The notes beneath the pieces were generated by a model that was given only the letters and a program-made list of their open reading frames with translations, was not told the origin of the DNA and ran no database searches. Source: G942493375 sp942493375 (lineage in GTDB: Bacteria > Armatimonadota > UBA5829). Taken from it: a DNA stretch of 64,000 nt. The stretch is taken from positions 434,001 to 498,000 of the forward strand of contig OW818698.1 of assembly GCA_942493375.1 (NCBI GenBank), in the 5' to 3' direction. Below are positions 25,736 through 34,537 of this stretch, in pieces (position 1 is the first letter of the stretch; each line of letters begins with the position of its first letter). Position numbers and translations under genes: made by a program.

Positions 25736-26932
25736 TTACCCAACCCCGTGGCACTTCTTAAACTTCTTCCCACTCCCACAGGGGCAGGGATCATTTCTCC
25801 CAACTCTAACACCAGGATCAATCTGCGTCCGTTCTTTCCTGATCTGCCCTGCAAGCATATCAAACCCAGGCAGCGAATGCTCAAAGAACCTCTTCCAGCC
25901 AGCACACAAATGGCTCAAATCACCACTGCCAGGCGCTCTGTGCTTCAGACAATCCCCCATACAATACTTAACAAACTCACACCCAACGCACTGCTCGTTC
26001 CACTGCAGCTTCTGAGCCCCAAACTGCCTGTATTTCTCTGATTGTTGGATACTCTCCCAACCATCAACTGACGTATTCCCCAGCTTGAGTTCCGGTTCAG
26101 CGTAGAAATCACAGGGGTAAATATCCCCGTTATACTCAACCAGAAAATACTGACAGCAATTGTTATCCATGTGGCAGATATTGCGTTTCCCATCCAACAT
26201 AAAACCCAGAATAGAATCAAACAGCCGGACAGAGACTTTCCTGGTATCACTCAAATACCACTCATCAAAAACCCCGCACAGAAACTCCCCCCACTGGTCA
26301 TTACTAATACTCCAGGGTAGAGAATTTCCATCACTCCCAAACTCTACACAGGGAATATACTGATGAAAAACCAGCCCCATATCCCGCAAATATCTATATA
26401 CTTCCCTGCCCCGCATCACGTTCGCAGAGCTAACCAGAGTCAGAGTATTGAACTCCACCCTGTTTCTCCGGAGGCATTCAATCCCTTTCAACACCTCCGC
26501 ATGCGAACCCGAACCATTCCCATGCTTCCTGTAGAAATCATGTATCTCAGCAGGTCCATCCAGACTAACACCCACAAGAAACTTATACTCATACAGATGC
26601 CTGGCAAACTCATCATCAATCAGCGTAGCATTAGTCTGCAGCCCATTCGATACCACAGACCCAGGCTTCCCATATTTCTGCTGGAGGGCAGTAACCTTTC
26701 GAAAGAACTCCACCCCCACAACAGTAGGTTCCCCACCCTGCCAACCAAACGCATAAACAGGCTGGTCCGTAGCCATATACCCCGCTACAATCCCCTCCAG
26801 CACATCATCCGACATCCGATGCACCACACTCTCCGGATACAACCCCTTCTTATCCAGATAAAAGCAATACTCACACCGAAGATTACAATCAGCCGAAGCT
26901 GGCTTAATTAGCAAAGAAAACGGTTTAGTCAT
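25736..26932 (-). CDS. anSME-like radical SAM/SPASM protein with C-terminal SEC-C motif
   Basis: 398 residues. The radical SAM cluster motif is C16, C20 and C23 (CNLRCEYCFY), followed by AFGWQGGEPTVVG, the glycine-rich SAM-binding segment typical of anaerobic sulfatase-maturating enzymes. The SPASM region has CQYFLVEYNGDIYPCDFY and NEQCVGCEFVKYCMGDCLKH for two auxiliary [4Fe-4S] clusters. The end, RNDPCPCGSGKKFKKCHG, is a SEC-C zinc motif. The family converts an active-site Cys or Ser of sulfatases to formylglycine. No sulfatase gene is in this window, so the substrate must be elsewhere or be a different protein. Confidence 0.88.
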   Translation of the reverse strand: MTKPFSLLIKPASADCNLRCEYCFYLDKKGLYPESVVHRMSDDVLEGIVAGYMATDQPVYAFGWQGGEPTVVGVEFFRKVTALQQKYGKPGSVVSNGLQTNATLIDDEFARHLYEYKFLVGVSLDGPAEIHDFYRKHGNGSGSHAEVLKGIECLRRNRVEFNTLTLVSSANVMRGREVYRYLRDMGLVFHQYIPCVEFGSDGNSLPWSISNDQWGEFLCGVFDEWYLSDTRKVSVRLFDSILGFMLDGKRNICHMDNNCCQYFLVEYNGDIYPCDFYAEPELKLGNTSVDGWESIQQSEKYRQFGAQKLQWNEQCVGCEFVKYCMGDCLKHRAPGSGDLSHLCAGWKRFFEHSLPGFDMLAGQIRKERTQIDPGVRVGRNDPCPCGSGKKFKKCHGVG

Positions 26933-26978
26933 ACAACACTACATCCAACAAACATATCCACCAAAATCATCTCATGCC

Positions 26979-27075
26979 AATTGTCATCCTGAGGCACGAA
27001 GGATCTGTTTTCCCCACATTCCAAAAGCAACAATAAACGCCAAATTTCGCGCAATTCGCAAACTTTCGCGCCATT
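26979..27075. repeat. GTCATCCTGAGG half-element and TTTCGCG-type repeat
   Basis: The first part (about 26981-27008) repeats the arm of the palindrome at 9273 (TTGTCATCCTGAGGCACGAA) without a second arm. The second part (about 27040-27075) is built from CAATTCGCAAACTTTCGCG and CCATTCGCGATTC, a further short-period family also present near 37045. Confidence 0.6.
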
Positions 27076-27081
27076 CGCGAT

Positions 27082-29751
27082 TCAAAAGCGTTCAGAAAAC
27101 ACCACCATCGCAGCAGACCTGGCAGGCAAGGTAACAGTCTGTTTCAAACTATTCGTCGTAATACTCTTGTCAGCAAACAGCTTCTTCGGATACAGCGCGC
27201 TCATCTTGACTGCTCCTTTCCCAAACCCAAGCTCTCCCCGGTTCAGATTGAAAGTAACTGTCTGAGGCTGAGTATGCATATTGACCAGTGCCAACCCGAC
27301 CGAACCATTAGGAGCCTTCCACAGGCTTCCCTGAACTGCAGGCCAGTCAGTCGGTATCTTGGTACCAAAGTTTTGCCAGGTGAACTTAATCCGGTCGAAA
27401 TCACCGGTAAGTTTAGGGAACCGAAGCATCTCTCCAAGTGCCATATAGTCACTGGCAGCATATCTCGCTCTTGCAACTTCCCGTTCAAAAGCACAAATCT
27501 CTGGCATCTTTGCAGGATCATGTTGACCTGCCCAGCCGATCTGAATCCCCCACAGATACTGGGTAGCAAACTTCGGAATCCATTCCTCCTGATCATAGAA
27601 ATAGAACCCGAAGCTCAGCTTGTAACCCGCATAGACCATCTGCCAGACAGGAGTCAGGAAAGGAGCCCCCTCGTTGCACCTGAGGTTCATATCGTAGTCA
27701 AAAGGCTCAGCAGCGCTCTCAGTAGTAAAGAACACCCCTTTCTTCACACTTGCAGCAGCTTTGCGCATATTGGATATCTGTTTGGCATAACCAGACACCC
27801 AATGGCTCCCGCCGCCGATAGTATGTCCGTGATCAGGATTGAAGCACAAATCAGGAGGAACACAAGCTACCTGGTCACAGTATACAGAATCCACACCAAG
27901 GTCCCTGACCATCTGCACAGTCAGCTCATTGAACTCAGTCTGCCAGTATGTAGTGGCAGGACACATAGGCCGGAGTTTCACCCCTGCAGCAGATGACCAC
28001 ACTTCCACCTTATCAGCTCCCCCGGAAGCCTGGGCTACATATTTCCAAGCTTCGTCATTTTTCCAGGAAGCAGCCTGCTCATCCATCAGGTGTTGATTTG
28101 TATAAGGCATCACCAGAGCATTCAATGCATGCATTCGTTTAGTAAATCCAAAGACCTGCTCCTTGGGAGGCCAGAATTCAGGATAAAAAGTATCGTGATC
28201 ATAGTTCATCCAGTGATACAAATGCACTCCAGCAGGCACATCTATATATTTAAGAAGCTTCTCAATAGTAACCATATTCTCTTCGGTCATACCGTGGAAT
28301 CCCACCCAGTAAGGTAACCGCTTGGTAGCTTCAGGTATGTCTTTTCTCATATATAAGGGTTTCTTGTTCTTCATCCACACTGAATTGCCTAAAACCCACT
28401 TCCGATACACCTTAGCAGCACTCACCCAGTCTCCAGGGAATGTACCGGTAACACACTCATAGGTCTGAGAATAACTCTTCCCAGGCACTCCCATATTATC
28501 CGGAAGTTGATTGACCTCGTAGACCAGTCCGTGCCCGTCAGCTAGCTTCTCAAAACGCATCTCTTTTACATAGGCTTCAGGATCGTGTGTAGCCATGTAG
28601 AGGTTTACGCCCTTGTCCGACAAAGCACAGAACTGCATCGAATACAGAGCAGATGGATACCTGCCCGAGAAACCAAAGTCTCCGTTCAAAGGGTCCTTTA
28701 CAACCATCCCAAAGGCAAAAGGGGTAGTAGCTTCAGCTTCTTTACTTGCAGTAATGCCATACATCCGGGGGAACTTCACTCCCCAAAGCCCCAGTTTCTT
28801 AGACCTGTTATTGACGCCAATCCGCCAGTTTGTAAACACAGTCCCTTGAATTTGCTTAACAACCATGATCACGTCGATAGTATTGGGTTCATCTCCAAGG
28901 GCCATCCCGTTCCATGCAATCGTCATACCCGCAGCACTCTTAGCCATAACACTCGGAGCAACAGTGCTAACATCGGAGTCCAGTATCTCAATATCATTAT
29001 CGTTGCCGTCAGGCTTTCTAAATTCCAACCGCCACAACCCCGGCATACCAGGATATCGCTTGATAAACTGCCGTTTGGAGGTATTATCCATCAATCCCAC
29101 CAGCCGGATACTGTTCCCCTGCAGTTCAAACGTAATAGTACTATTCTTACTCTTAAGCACACTCAGCTTCTTGCCAATACTGCTTTCATCTGCAACCGGA
29201 GCTGAATAATTCACCATCATATAAGGAGGATTATCAGAAGCTCTGTTCATAATCGTCAAATACCCATTGGAAGTAGTCTTCGAGACCAAAACCCCGTTAT
29301 TAGCTTTAGCATGCTCAATCCACGCCTGAACTAGCCCCTTAGGCAGTTCCTTCATCTGATAGCCCGAAGTCCCTGGAGTAGATGTCCACGTAGCAGGTGC
29401 CCCCAAATCATTCGTACTAACAGATGGATTCTGAAACTCCCCGCCTTCAGTCCATGCAGAAGTTATCTCCCGGGCAAAGATACTTACTGTTGCATCCGTG
29501 TAATACGCTCCCCCAACATAGAAATACATCTTCGCTGAGTGGATTATGGCATTAGATGGAATCCTGGACAAATCCCACTGGAAATAACTCCGCAAGGTGC
29601 CATAATCAGGCCCTTGAAACGCCATTTCAGTCTTCCAACCGTTCCCCTGGTTGCAATTAGCCGCCAGCAGCACCTTCTCTTCAACAGCATTAGCCAAACC
29701 CAAACAACCAAGCAACAGCACGCACACAAGAACAACAATCATCTGCTTCAA
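27082..29751 (-). CDS. Secreted DNRLRE/DUF6259-like protein, putative glycosidase
   Basis: 889 residues. I keep the TTG start (29751) because AAGGGG lies 8 nt upstream and the product then begins MKQMIVVLVCVLLLGCLGLA, a signal peptide. Residues of about 40-185 have the DNRLRE-type beta-sandwich pattern (LRSYFQWDLSRIPSNAIIHSAKMYFY), common in cell-surface proteins. The rest resembles the DUF6259 group of large barrel proteins, with LPYWVGFHGMTEENM, GVDSVYCDQVACVPPDLCF and VKKGVFFTTESAAEPFDYD. The Asp in VYCDQ and the Glu in FTTESA are candidate catalytic residues by analogy with clan-D and clan-A barrels, which is inference. A role in extracellular polysaccharide breakdown is likely. Confidence 0.65.
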   Translation of the reverse strand: MKQMIVVLVCVLLLGCLGLANAVEEKVLLAANCNQGNGWKTEMAFQGPDYGTLRSYFQWDLSRIPSNAIIHSAKMYFYVGGAYYTDATVSIFAREITSAWTEGGEFQNPSVSTNDLGAPATWTSTPGTSGYQMKELPKGLVQAWIEHAKANNGVLVSKTTSNGYLTIMNRASDNPPYMMVNYSAPVADESSIGKKLSVLKSKNSTITFELQGNSIRLVGLMDNTSKRQFIKRYPGMPGLWRLEFRKPDGNDNDIEILDSDVSTVAPSVMAKSAAGMTIAWNGMALGDEPNTIDVIMVVKQIQGTVFTNWRIGVNNRSKKLGLWGVKFPRMYGITASKEAEATTPFAFGMVVKDPLNGDFGFSGRYPSALYSMQFCALSDKGVNLYMATHDPEAYVKEMRFEKLADGHGLVYEVNQLPDNMGVPGKSYSQTYECVTGTFPGDWVSAAKVYRKWVLGNSVWMKNKKPLYMRKDIPEATKRLPYWVGFHGMTEENMVTIEKLLKYIDVPAGVHLYHWMNYDHDTFYPEFWPPKEQVFGFTKRMHALNALVMPYTNQHLMDEQAASWKNDEAWKYVAQASGGADKVEVWSSAAGVKLRPMCPATTYWQTEFNELTVQMVRDLGVDSVYCDQVACVPPDLCFNPDHGHTIGGGSHWVSGYAKQISNMRKAAASVKKGVFFTTESAAEPFDYDMNLRCNEGAPFLTPVWQMVYAGYKLSFGFYFYDQEEWIPKFATQYLWGIQIGWAGQHDPAKMPEICAFEREVARARYAASDYMALGEMLRFPKLTGDFDRIKFTWQNFGTKIPTDWPAVQGSLWKAPNGSVGLALVNMHTQPQTVTFNLNRGELGFGKGAVKMSALYPKKLFADKSITTNSLKQTVTLPARSAAMVVFSERF

Positions 29752-29799
29752 ATCATCTACCCCTTATTTTAAATGGTAATAGTTTAGTTTTCTGTGAAT

Positions 29800-31270
29800 T
29801 GCATCAATTTCCGTTCATCCAGAGTAAAGTCGAAGGACGCGGACAACACACCCCCGCTAGCCCTGAGTAGCGCAAAGCGCGTATCGAAGGACGGCTGCGA
29901 AGCGCCATTCCCTTCCAGAAGCAGATATCCACAACCCATCCCTTTTCGCGTGTTTGGCGTGATTAGCGGTTCATAAAACCCCCGTTCATCCAAAGCAAAC
30001 TCGAAGGATACGGACAGCATAACCCCGCTAGCCCTGAGTAGCGCAGAGCGCGTATCGAAGGGCGGCTGCGAAGACCCATTCCCTTCCAGAAGCAGATATC
30101 CATAACCCACCCTTTTCGCGTATTTGGCGTGATTAGCGGTTCATAAAATCCCCGTTCATCTAAACGCAAAGTCGAAGGAACGCGGACAGCATAACCCCGC
30201 GAGTCCTGAGTAGCGCAAAGCGCGTATCGAATGGCGGCTGCGAAGCCCCATTCCCTTCCAGAAGCAGATATCCATAACCCACCCTTTTCGCGTATTTGGC
30301 GTGATTAGCGGTTCATAAAACCCCCGTTCATCCAAAGCAAACTCGAAGGATACGGACAGCATAACCCCGCGAGTCCTGAGTAGCGCAAAGCGCGTATCGA
30401 ATGGCGGCTGCGAAGCCCCATTCCCTTCCAGAAGCAGATATCCATAACCCACCCTTTTCGCGTATTTGGCGTGATTAGCGGTTCATAAAATCCCCGTTCA
30501 TCTAAACGCAAAGTCGAAGGAACGCGGACAGCATAACCCCGCGAGTCCTGAGTAGCGCAAAGCGCGTATCGAAGGACGGCTGCGAAGCGCCATTCCCTTC
30601 CAGAAGCAGATATCCACAACCCATCCCTTTTCGCGCGTTTGGCGTGATTAGCGGTTCATAACCCCCCCGTTCATCCAAAGCAAACTCGAAGGATACGGAC
30701 AGCATAACCCCGCGAGTCCTGAGTAGCGCAAAGCGCGTATCGAATGGCGGCTGCGAAGCCCCATTCCCTTCCAGAAGCAGATATCCACAACCATCCCTTT
30801 TCGCGTGTTTGGCGTGATTAGCGGTTCATAAAATCCCCGTTCGTCCAGAGTAAAGTCGAAGGACGCGGACAACACCCCCCCGCTAGCCCTAAGTAGCGCA
30901 AAGCACGTATCGAAGGGCGGCAGCGAAGCGCCATTTCCTTCCCGAAGCCTGATATTCACAACCATCCCTTTTCGCGTATTTGGCGTGATTAGCGGTTCAT
31001 AAAATCCCCGTTCATCAAAAGCCAAGTCGAAGGACGCGGACAACAAACCCCGCTAGCCCTGAGTAGCGCAGAGCGCGTATCGAAGGGCGGCTGCAAAGCG
31101 CCATTCCCTTCCCGAAGCCTGATATTCACAACCATCCCTTTTCGCGTGTTTGGCGTGATTAGCGGTTCATACAATCCCCAGCTCAACCAAAGCAAAGTCG
31201 AAGGATGCGGACAACACCCCCCGCTAGTCCTGAGTAGCGCAAAGCGCGTATCGAAGGGCGGTCGGAAATT
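29800..31270. repeat. Tandem array of nine units of about 170 bp
   Basis: The anchor GATTAGCGGTTCATAA recurs at about 29961, 30131, 30303, 30473, 30646, 30816, 30987 and 31157, giving unit lengths of 170-173 bp; one more unit precedes the first anchor. Each unit contains GAGTAGCGCAAAGCGCGTAT (with a GCGC-AAA-GCGC hairpin) and a CGGCTGCGAAG segment. Units are highly similar, with substitutions at a few set positions such as CGCTAGCCCTGAG against CGCGAGTCCTGAG, so they were spread by duplication with exchange. Short open frames in the array are products of the repeat. One related copy of the GCGCAAAGCGC part lies at about 10757. Confidence 0.92.
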
Positions 31271-31273
31271 CAC

Positions 31274-31817
31274 TCAAACAAAACCGTTCCTGATCAACCC
31301 AGCCAGCACTTCAAACCACCCAAGCCTCGTTCTACCATCAAACAATTTCTCCGAATGAACCCTGCCGGATGGAGACGGAATCACAAACACCTGTGAAGAT
31401 CCGATACTCCTCCCGGTCAGCCCGTAATGGTGCCTGCCTGGACCAGCAAAAGCATTATATCCGGTCTTGCTTGTAAAACACACAAACCGAGGCTGATACT
31501 TGAGGATCTTCTCTTTGAGGGAAAGGTACACCGTCAGAGAGTTCAATAGAGGTCAGGTTGGTATCATCTCCGGTATGCCGGTGCTTAACCAGATCGGTAA
31601 ACCCAATCCCATAATCATTCAACTTCCAGTCATCCTCAAACCCAAATGGTTCAGGGACAATCCCTGCCTGGTATATGCACTTATAAAATGCGTTAGTATA
31701 CCCCGCATAATAATGCTGCTTCTCCGCCGAAACATCCCCAACCACAGTCCCAACAAACACAACATCCAACCCAATCTTCAAATAATCCGGCAATATATGT
31801 TCAACCACTTCACGCAC
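31274..31817 (-). pseudogene. mug: Frameshifted mismatch-specific uracil-DNA glycosylase (Mug/TDG type)
   Basis: Two overlapping minus-strand frames together give one Mug/TDG-like protein. The first (start 31817) has ILPDYLKIGLDVVFVGTVVG, YYAGYTNAFYKCIYQAG and YGIGFTDLVKHRH. The second supplies LSLKEKILKYQPRFVCFTSK and VFVIPSPSGRVH. These are the two family motifs in the right order, joined by a one-base frame change near 31530. The enzyme removes uracil or thymine from G mismatches. Either the gene is inactive or there is a sequence error at this spot; the protein is otherwise complete. The 3' end touches the tandem array. Confidence 0.75.
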
Positions 31818-31871
31818 GATCTAATGCCTGCAATTCAATATAAACCTTGGAAAATCCAACCACATCAATTC

Positions 31872-31936
31872 CCTTGGAGAAGGGGGTTAGGGGATTGATT
31901 CCCTTCATACTTCATAATTCATAACTCGTAATTTCC
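31872..31936. repeat. GGAGAAGGGGG-type element and TTCATAATTCATAA repeat
   Basis: Positions 31872-31908 hold TTCCCTTGGAGAAGGGGGT, a degenerate member of a hairpin family (CCCCCTT-GGAG-AAGGGGG) also seen near 50505 and 52240. Positions 31908-31936 hold ATACTTCATAATTCATAA, a short-period repeat found again at about 49065-49100 and 58825-58855. They lie directly after the DUF4838 gene on its 3' side. Confidence 0.7.
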
Positions 31937-31939
31937 CAT

Positions 31940-34309
31940 CTACTCCAGCGTTATCTCACCCATCCTGCTGAGTTCATGGAAACCGCCCACAAAGTTCGGG
32001 CTCCATCCCAGATATTCAGACTGGCCGTTAATTGAACGGTAGAAGTTGGCATAGACTTTCGAACCTGTTTTGACTCCTCCTGGCAGCAGTTTTTCTAAAG
32101 GCAAAGCTATACGCACCTGCCATCGGTCGGGGAGGCTGGTATTAGAATTGACTATAACACCACTGTCCCAGGTGGTGCTTGTATCAGCTTCCCATTCATA
32201 TGTGATGAACTTGCCTGCGGGATTTATAGCAAGCTGCCTGTAGGGTTTACTTCGAGCTGCAGCAAAGAACAACTCCCAGTCGTCGCCAAGCCATATGGCA
32301 TCATCAGATCTCAATATGGAAGGATCAAGCATCTCTTCCAACTGAATATATAGATACTTGCCATCATTCGCCAACCTGGTTTCCAGTTTCCGAGTAGTTT
32401 CACCACCAGATATAACACGCCAACCAGTCGATACCGTTGCCTTTGACCAGTCAACTTTGGCAGGGTCACCAGTGGATGCTTCTATAATCTGTTTTGCTGC
32501 AGTCACTTTTGGTGGAGGCTGGTTCCGCATAGCTTCGATAATCGGATGCATCTTGACTCCCTGCATCATGTGGTCCCAGATACCCTTTTCGAAAAATGCT
32601 ACTCTAGCCTTGTCAGTGTCAGTTTTCGCGGCTAGTTTGGCACGGTCAAGTATCTCACCAAACACTTTCATCCGCTCAGGAGTGCCCAGGGAACCCCAGG
32701 CAATCGCTTCAGTCTGCCCTCCGAATTCATTTGGTTTGAATGGATAGTTGGCAGGATTGGTATAGGTTTTTTCGATAGCAGTATAAAGGTCTTTCATCGG
32801 AGCTGAAGCGCTGCCATAATAGCGTTTGAAAAACTCATCAAGTGCAGCCTTACCCTTGATCCGTGAATCTCTGGCCATTGTTACTGTCAGATACAATTCC
32901 GGAAGATCAAGCAAGTGGGTCTGTCTAAACTCACTGGAGTGCTCAAGGAATATCCCTTTAATTCCGTCCTTTTGGAACATCTTCATCTGCTCAACTGCAG
33001 TGTGTGCAAAATAACCAGGGAATACCGGATATTTTCCGCCATAACCGGATAATGCAGGGAAACAATAGTAAAGCCAAAGGTATATCGGGCGATCTTTCTC
33101 TTTCGTTATCCAACTATTGTATATCCGCATGCCATTATCTCTGATCGAGGGAGCAAACCAGTCTCTTGTCTGCATACACAACATTACCGCGATATTTGGT
33201 TCCAGGCGAATATTTGTCGGATAGTCCGAGTAATCCCAATAAGACAAGGCTGCGATATACTTATTCGGATGAGATTTTTTAACCTCGGTTGCAACCTTGT
33301 TTATAAAGCCCCATATGTAGTTACTGGCAACACCACCAAAGAATTGGGCGTTCTTATCCGACGTATCAAGTGCAGCCTGACAGCCTGGACACCTGCAATA
33401 TTGGTTATTATCCATCGGTACAAGTCCAAAGAAATCACCCAAAGCCATTGCTCCCGAATGAGTTCCTTTGCCATCGAAGTAATCCCGGGCATCTTGCACA
33501 ACCTGAGCAATAAGTTCCGGGTTAGTGTAACAAAGCTGCGGTGGCTTTCCGGAATACCCCTGTGCAAACCAATCAGGATGCTCATTTAAGAATCTGTCGT
33601 AGTATCCATAAAATGAATGGTTGGCTCTGAACGGTTGACCGCCGATGCCAACTCGTAGCTTCCAGAGATTAGCTTCAGGTCTCGGAACATAGTCCTCTTT
33701 TCTGGGCATCCAGAGATCGGTATCCTCTATCCAGGTATACTTCATGTCAGGCACACGTCGGACATCTTTCCCGCCGACTATCAAATTGGAAGTCTTGTTG
33801 AAGCAGGTTCCCATCTCCGTAGGGTGATACCATCGCACTCCACAATACGTGCGAAGGAATTCATATGTAGCAGTGAGAGTTCCTTTATCTTCATAAAATC
33901 CCGGCATTGGTATAGAACCATCTGCAGGTAAAGATACTTCCTTGTCCTTGCCAACAAGAAATATTGCATCAGGCATGAACTTTAGTGAATATTCCTGGCT
34001 GGCAAAACCATCACTGGATACTCCCAGTTTTCGTGCAGCAGGACTATTACCTACAAATACCTTCAATCCCTTTACTACATTCTCATCTGTAACTAAAGGC
34101 AACTCAGCTCCAGTTATAAGCTTCACATGTTCCTGAAGCTCCTTAGCCGCAAAAGCCGCTGCAACAGTCGGGTTCTTAGCAATAACAACAGAAGCCACAG
34201 GCACACCATTTTTGACTAGAACCTGCCTGATCGGAACTGCCTGTGCTGGAATAACAACCAAGGCAAATAGCAGAGTCCCAAATAAACACAATATAATAAT
34301 TAACCGCAT
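31940..34309 (-). CDS. Secreted DUF4838 protein with CBM9-like C-terminus (paralogue 1)
   Basis: 789 residues with signal peptide MRLIIILCLFGTLLFALVVI; GGAGATGG precedes the ATG. Residues of about 30-130 look like the GH67/alpha-glucuronidase-type N-terminal domain (AAKELQEHVKLITGAELPLV). The DUF4838 region has CGVRWYHPTEMGTC, NHSFYGYYDRFLNEHPDWFA and LGDFFGLVPMDNNQYCRCPG, with a CxCxxC-like cluster (CRCPGC) that may bind metal. The last 150 residues resemble CBM9 (KLETRLANDGKYLYIQLEEM; DRWQVRIALPLEKLLPGG). DUF4838 proteins are thought to be glycosidases of the alpha-glucuronidase type, but no activity is proven here. The paralogue lies just upstream. Confidence 0.75.
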   Translation of the reverse strand: MRLIIILCLFGTLLFALVVIPAQAVPIRQVLVKNGVPVASVVIAKNPTVAAAFAAKELQEHVKLITGAELPLVTDENVVKGLKVFVGNSPAARKLGVSSDGFASQEYSLKFMPDAIFLVGKDKEVSLPADGSIPMPGFYEDKGTLTATYEFLRTYCGVRWYHPTEMGTCFNKTSNLIVGGKDVRRVPDMKYTWIEDTDLWMPRKEDYVPRPEANLWKLRVGIGGQPFRANHSFYGYYDRFLNEHPDWFAQGYSGKPPQLCYTNPELIAQVVQDARDYFDGKGTHSGAMALGDFFGLVPMDNNQYCRCPGCQAALDTSDKNAQFFGGVASNYIWGFINKVATEVKKSHPNKYIAALSYWDYSDYPTNIRLEPNIAVMLCMQTRDWFAPSIRDNGMRIYNSWITKEKDRPIYLWLYYCFPALSGYGGKYPVFPGYFAHTAVEQMKMFQKDGIKGIFLEHSSEFRQTHLLDLPELYLTVTMARDSRIKGKAALDEFFKRYYGSASAPMKDLYTAIEKTYTNPANYPFKPNEFGGQTEAIAWGSLGTPERMKVFGEILDRAKLAAKTDTDKARVAFFEKGIWDHMMQGVKMHPIIEAMRNQPPPKVTAAKQIIEASTGDPAKVDWSKATVSTGWRVISGGETTRKLETRLANDGKYLYIQLEEMLDPSILRSDDAIWLGDDWELFFAAARSKPYRQLAINPAGKFITYEWEADTSTTWDSGVIVNSNTSLPDRWQVRIALPLEKLLPGGVKTGSKVYANFYRSINGQSEYLGWSPNFVGGFHELSRMGEITLE

Positions 34310-34470
34310 ATACCATCTCCAAATATCATAAAATCAACAACAACACTGTCATCCTGCTCAGTGAATGGTCTTCACCAACCCATTCGCGAAGCACCCATCC
34401 AATTCCCCATTTGAGCGAGAGGGGGGATGTGAAACAAAGCTGAAAGCTAAATCCCAACATCCCCTTCCCT

Positions 34471-34501
34471 TTCCGTGTATTCCGTGTATTCCGTGGTTAA
34501 A
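34471..34501. repeat. Dispersed repeat family A copy
   Basis: TTTCCGTGTATTCCGTGTAT then TCCGTGGTTAA, with a second half-copy just downstream (TTTCCGTGTACTCCGTGGTG, about 34509-34528). It sits directly after the stop of the DUF4838 paralogue-2 gene. Confidence 0.8.
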
Positions 34502-34537
34502 AAAGGCTTTCCGTGTACTCCGTGGTGGAATAGAAAC

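Noticed and set aside
25736..26932. Second peptide-modifying radical SAM enzyme of the lipoprotein cassette
   Set aside because: It lies on the other strand more than 10 kb away and has the distinct anSME and SEC-C pattern, so I treat it as unrelated.
29800..31270. CRISPR array
   Set aside because: Whole units are repeated without unique spacers, the period is about 170 bp and there is no cas gene.
29784..31273. Several open frames of 60-130 codons in the 170-bp array
   Set aside because: All are made of the repeated unit in shifting frames, with no ribosome-binding site and no family match.
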